Position numbers and translations under genes: made by a program. A DNA stretch of 5,643 bases from the NCBI GenBank assembly GCA_026419655.1, contig JANZZA010000532.1, positions 1 to 5,643 on the forward strand, in the 5' to 3' direction. Numbering within the stretch: the stretch's first letter is position 1; each line of letters starts with the position of its first letter. The notes under the pieces are model-generated. The model was not told the DNA's origin. It saw only the letters and a list, made by a program, of their open reading frames with translations, and did no database searches. This document shows, piece by piece, positions 4,802-5,643 of this stretch. The DNA is from Armatimonadota bacterium. GTDB lineage: Bacteria; Armatimonadota; Zipacnadia; Zipacnadales; FEN-943.

Positions 4802-5293
4802 ATGGCCGAAGCAGGTGTGTTCAGCTCCCGCGAGATGGTGGAAATGGCTATCCAGACCGAGCAGAACGGTTATGCCTTTTACACAGAGGCTGCCAGCAAG
4901 GCCAGGGCAGATTCGGTGCGCTCCTTGCTTGAGTGGCTGGCCGGGCAGGAGAAACAGCACGAGGAAGTATTCCGGGGGATGCTCGACAAACCGGAGCTTC
5001 ATATTCCGGCTGAGGAATATCCTGGCCAGCGCGAGGCCTTTGTCCAGGCGCTCCTTGAGTCGCGCGTCCTTCCAGACCGGGAGACTGGCCTCAGAAGTCT
5101 GCAACGGATGACCGAAGACGACCAGATAATCCAGTTTGCACTGGGCTTCGAAAAGGACACCATTCTGTTCATGCTGGAAATGCGCGACCTTGTAGCTCCA
5201 GCCGGCCGCGACACCGTGAACAAGCTTATAGCCGAGGAGAAAGGCCACATGCGGCGGCTTCTTGACCTGCGAAAGGAACTGGGCCTGGCTTGA
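4802..5293 (+). CDS. Ferritin-like diiron protein, rubrerythrin-type without rubredoxin domain
   Basis: A 163-residue cytosolic four-helix protein. Family knowledge: rubrerythrin-like diiron proteins reduce peroxide or handle iron in anaerobes and microaerophiles. Seen: helix 1 with E20 in IQTEQNGYAFY, helix 2 with E50 and H53 in GQEKQHEEVF, helix 3 with E117 in FALGFEKDTILF, and helix 4 with E146 and H149 in AEEKGHMRRL. These are the glutamates and histidines expected for a complete two-iron site. The protein stops soon after helix 4, and there is no CxxC pair of a rubredoxin domain, so electrons must come from a partner. Helices 2 and 3 are joined by a long linker (about residues 62-100). 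The neighbour, a superoxide dismutase transcribed toward it, supports a role in oxygen defence. The exact substrate (peroxide, iron storage, or other) cannot be told from sequence alone. Confidence 0.85.
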   Translation: MAEAGVFSSREMVEMAIQTEQNGYAFYTEAASKARADSVRSLLEWLAGQEKQHEEVFRGMLDKPELHIPAEEYPGQREAFVQALLESRVLPDRETGLRSLQRMTEDDQIIQFALGFEKDTILFMLEMRDLVAPAGRDTVNKLIAEEKGHMRRLLDLRKELGLA

Positions 5294-5331
5294 GCGCTGC
5301 CTCACGGCTCCCAATAGGCCAAGCATAAGAG

Positions 5332-5366
5332 AACGGCCCTGCGATGAAACCGCAGGGCCGTTTCTC
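5332..5366. terminator. Bidirectional intrinsic terminator between the ferritin-like and sod genes
   Basis: A twelve-base perfect stem, AACGGCCCTGCG (5332-5343) with CGCAGGGCCGTT (5351-5362), encloses a seven-base loop. TTTCTC follows on the plus strand and a T-rich GTTCTCTTATG on the minus strand. It lies between two convergent genes and probably serves both. Confidence 0.85.
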
Positions 5367-5410
5367 GCTCTCGCGATGGTGGTGTCCGTCGGCTCTCGCC
5401 GTTCACGCAA

Positions 5411-5643
5411 CTATTTCTGGGCGGCAGCCAGACGTGCGCCGACGGCCTGCCAGTCCACGATGTCCATCAGCTTGGCCACGTAGTCCGCCCGCCGGTTCTG
5501 GTAGTCCAGGTAGTAGGCGTGCTCCCATACGTCCACCGGCAGCAGCGGCACCATGCCCCAGCCGACCAGGTTGTTGTGAATCTCCGTCTGCATCACGACC
5601 AGCCGCTGGCCCACTGGCTCGTAGGCAAGCACGGCCCACCCCG
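5411..5643 (-). CDS. Iron/manganese superoxide dismutase, C-terminal part (cut by window edge)
   Basis: The last 76 residues are visible; the N-terminal half lies beyond the right edge. The family converts superoxide to oxygen and peroxide in the cytosol. Seen: GWAVLAYEP at the edge, then VVMQTEIHNNL, PLLPVDVWEHAYYLDYQNRR and DYVAKLMDIVDW. The two metal ligands of this half are the Asp and His of DVWEH, encoded at 5531-5533 and 5519-5521. In E. coli MnSOD the motif ANQD carries a second-shell glutamine that tunes metal use. By my alignment the equivalent residue here is His (5576-5578), as in archaeal-type and cambialistic enzymes, rather than Gln or Gly. The C-terminus is complete, ending ARLAAAQK at the TAG 5411-5413. 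Iron or manganese use cannot be decided without the missing half. Confidence 0.93.
   Translation of the reverse strand, partial: GWAVLAYEPVGQRLVVMQTEIHNNLVGWGMVPLLPVDVWEHAYYLDYQNRRADYVAKLMDIVDWQAVGARLAAAQK

Noticed and set aside
4372..4932. 186-residue plus-strand open frame
   Set aside because: It crosses two repeat elements and then overlaps the ferritin-like gene in another frame; no ribosome site or recognisable domain.
4706..5410. 234-residue minus-strand open frame
   Set aside because: It is antisense to the ferritin-like gene, which has all diiron ligands and a strong ribosome site, and it crosses the terminator.

Overview
The window is about 5.6 kb of moderately to highly GC-rich bacterial DNA. 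The organism cannot be named from this stretch. AGGAGG-type ribosome sites, a compact ComF, a CopB-type copper ATPase and a ferritin-like/superoxide dismutase pair would suit a GC-rich, possibly thermophilic, Firmicutes-like bacterium, but that is a weak inference.

Layout, left to right. (1) The 5' end of a CopB-type P1B metal ATPase on the minus strand, cut by the left edge (1-479). (2) A 0.4 kb gap holding two complete short repeat elements. (3) A 439-residue membrane-anchored protein with beta-propeller-like repeats on the plus strand (894-2213), family not recognised. (4) A 0.55 kb gap holding three more elements. (5) A ComF-family phosphoribosyltransferase on the minus strand (2776-3561). 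(6) A 1.24 kb gap packed with five more elements, one deletion remnant and fragments. (7) A ferritin-like diiron protein on the plus strand (4802-5293). It converges through a strong bidirectional terminator on (8) the 3' end of an iron/manganese superoxide dismutase on the minus strand, cut by the right edge. The last pair makes a small oxygen-defence neighbourhood. The other genes show no clear pathway link.

The striking content is the non-coding DNA. All three large gaps are filled by one family of roughly 120-124 bp elements. They are bounded by imperfect inverted ends with consensus GGNGACTGTTGCAAAA, read at the other end as TTTTGCAACAGTCWCC. I count ten full-length copies plus at least one internally deleted copy and fragments. 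Some copies abut within a few bases, some are inverted, and their interiors fall into at least three diverged subtypes. The ends resemble those of IS6-family insertion sequences (IS26 ends: GGCACTGTTGCAAA), but no transposase is present. The simplest reading is a non-autonomous, MITE-like family that has expanded in gaps. A structured-RNA or chromosomal-architecture role is an alternative. One copy lies across the open frame upstream of comF and argues for a later comF start than the longest open frame gives.
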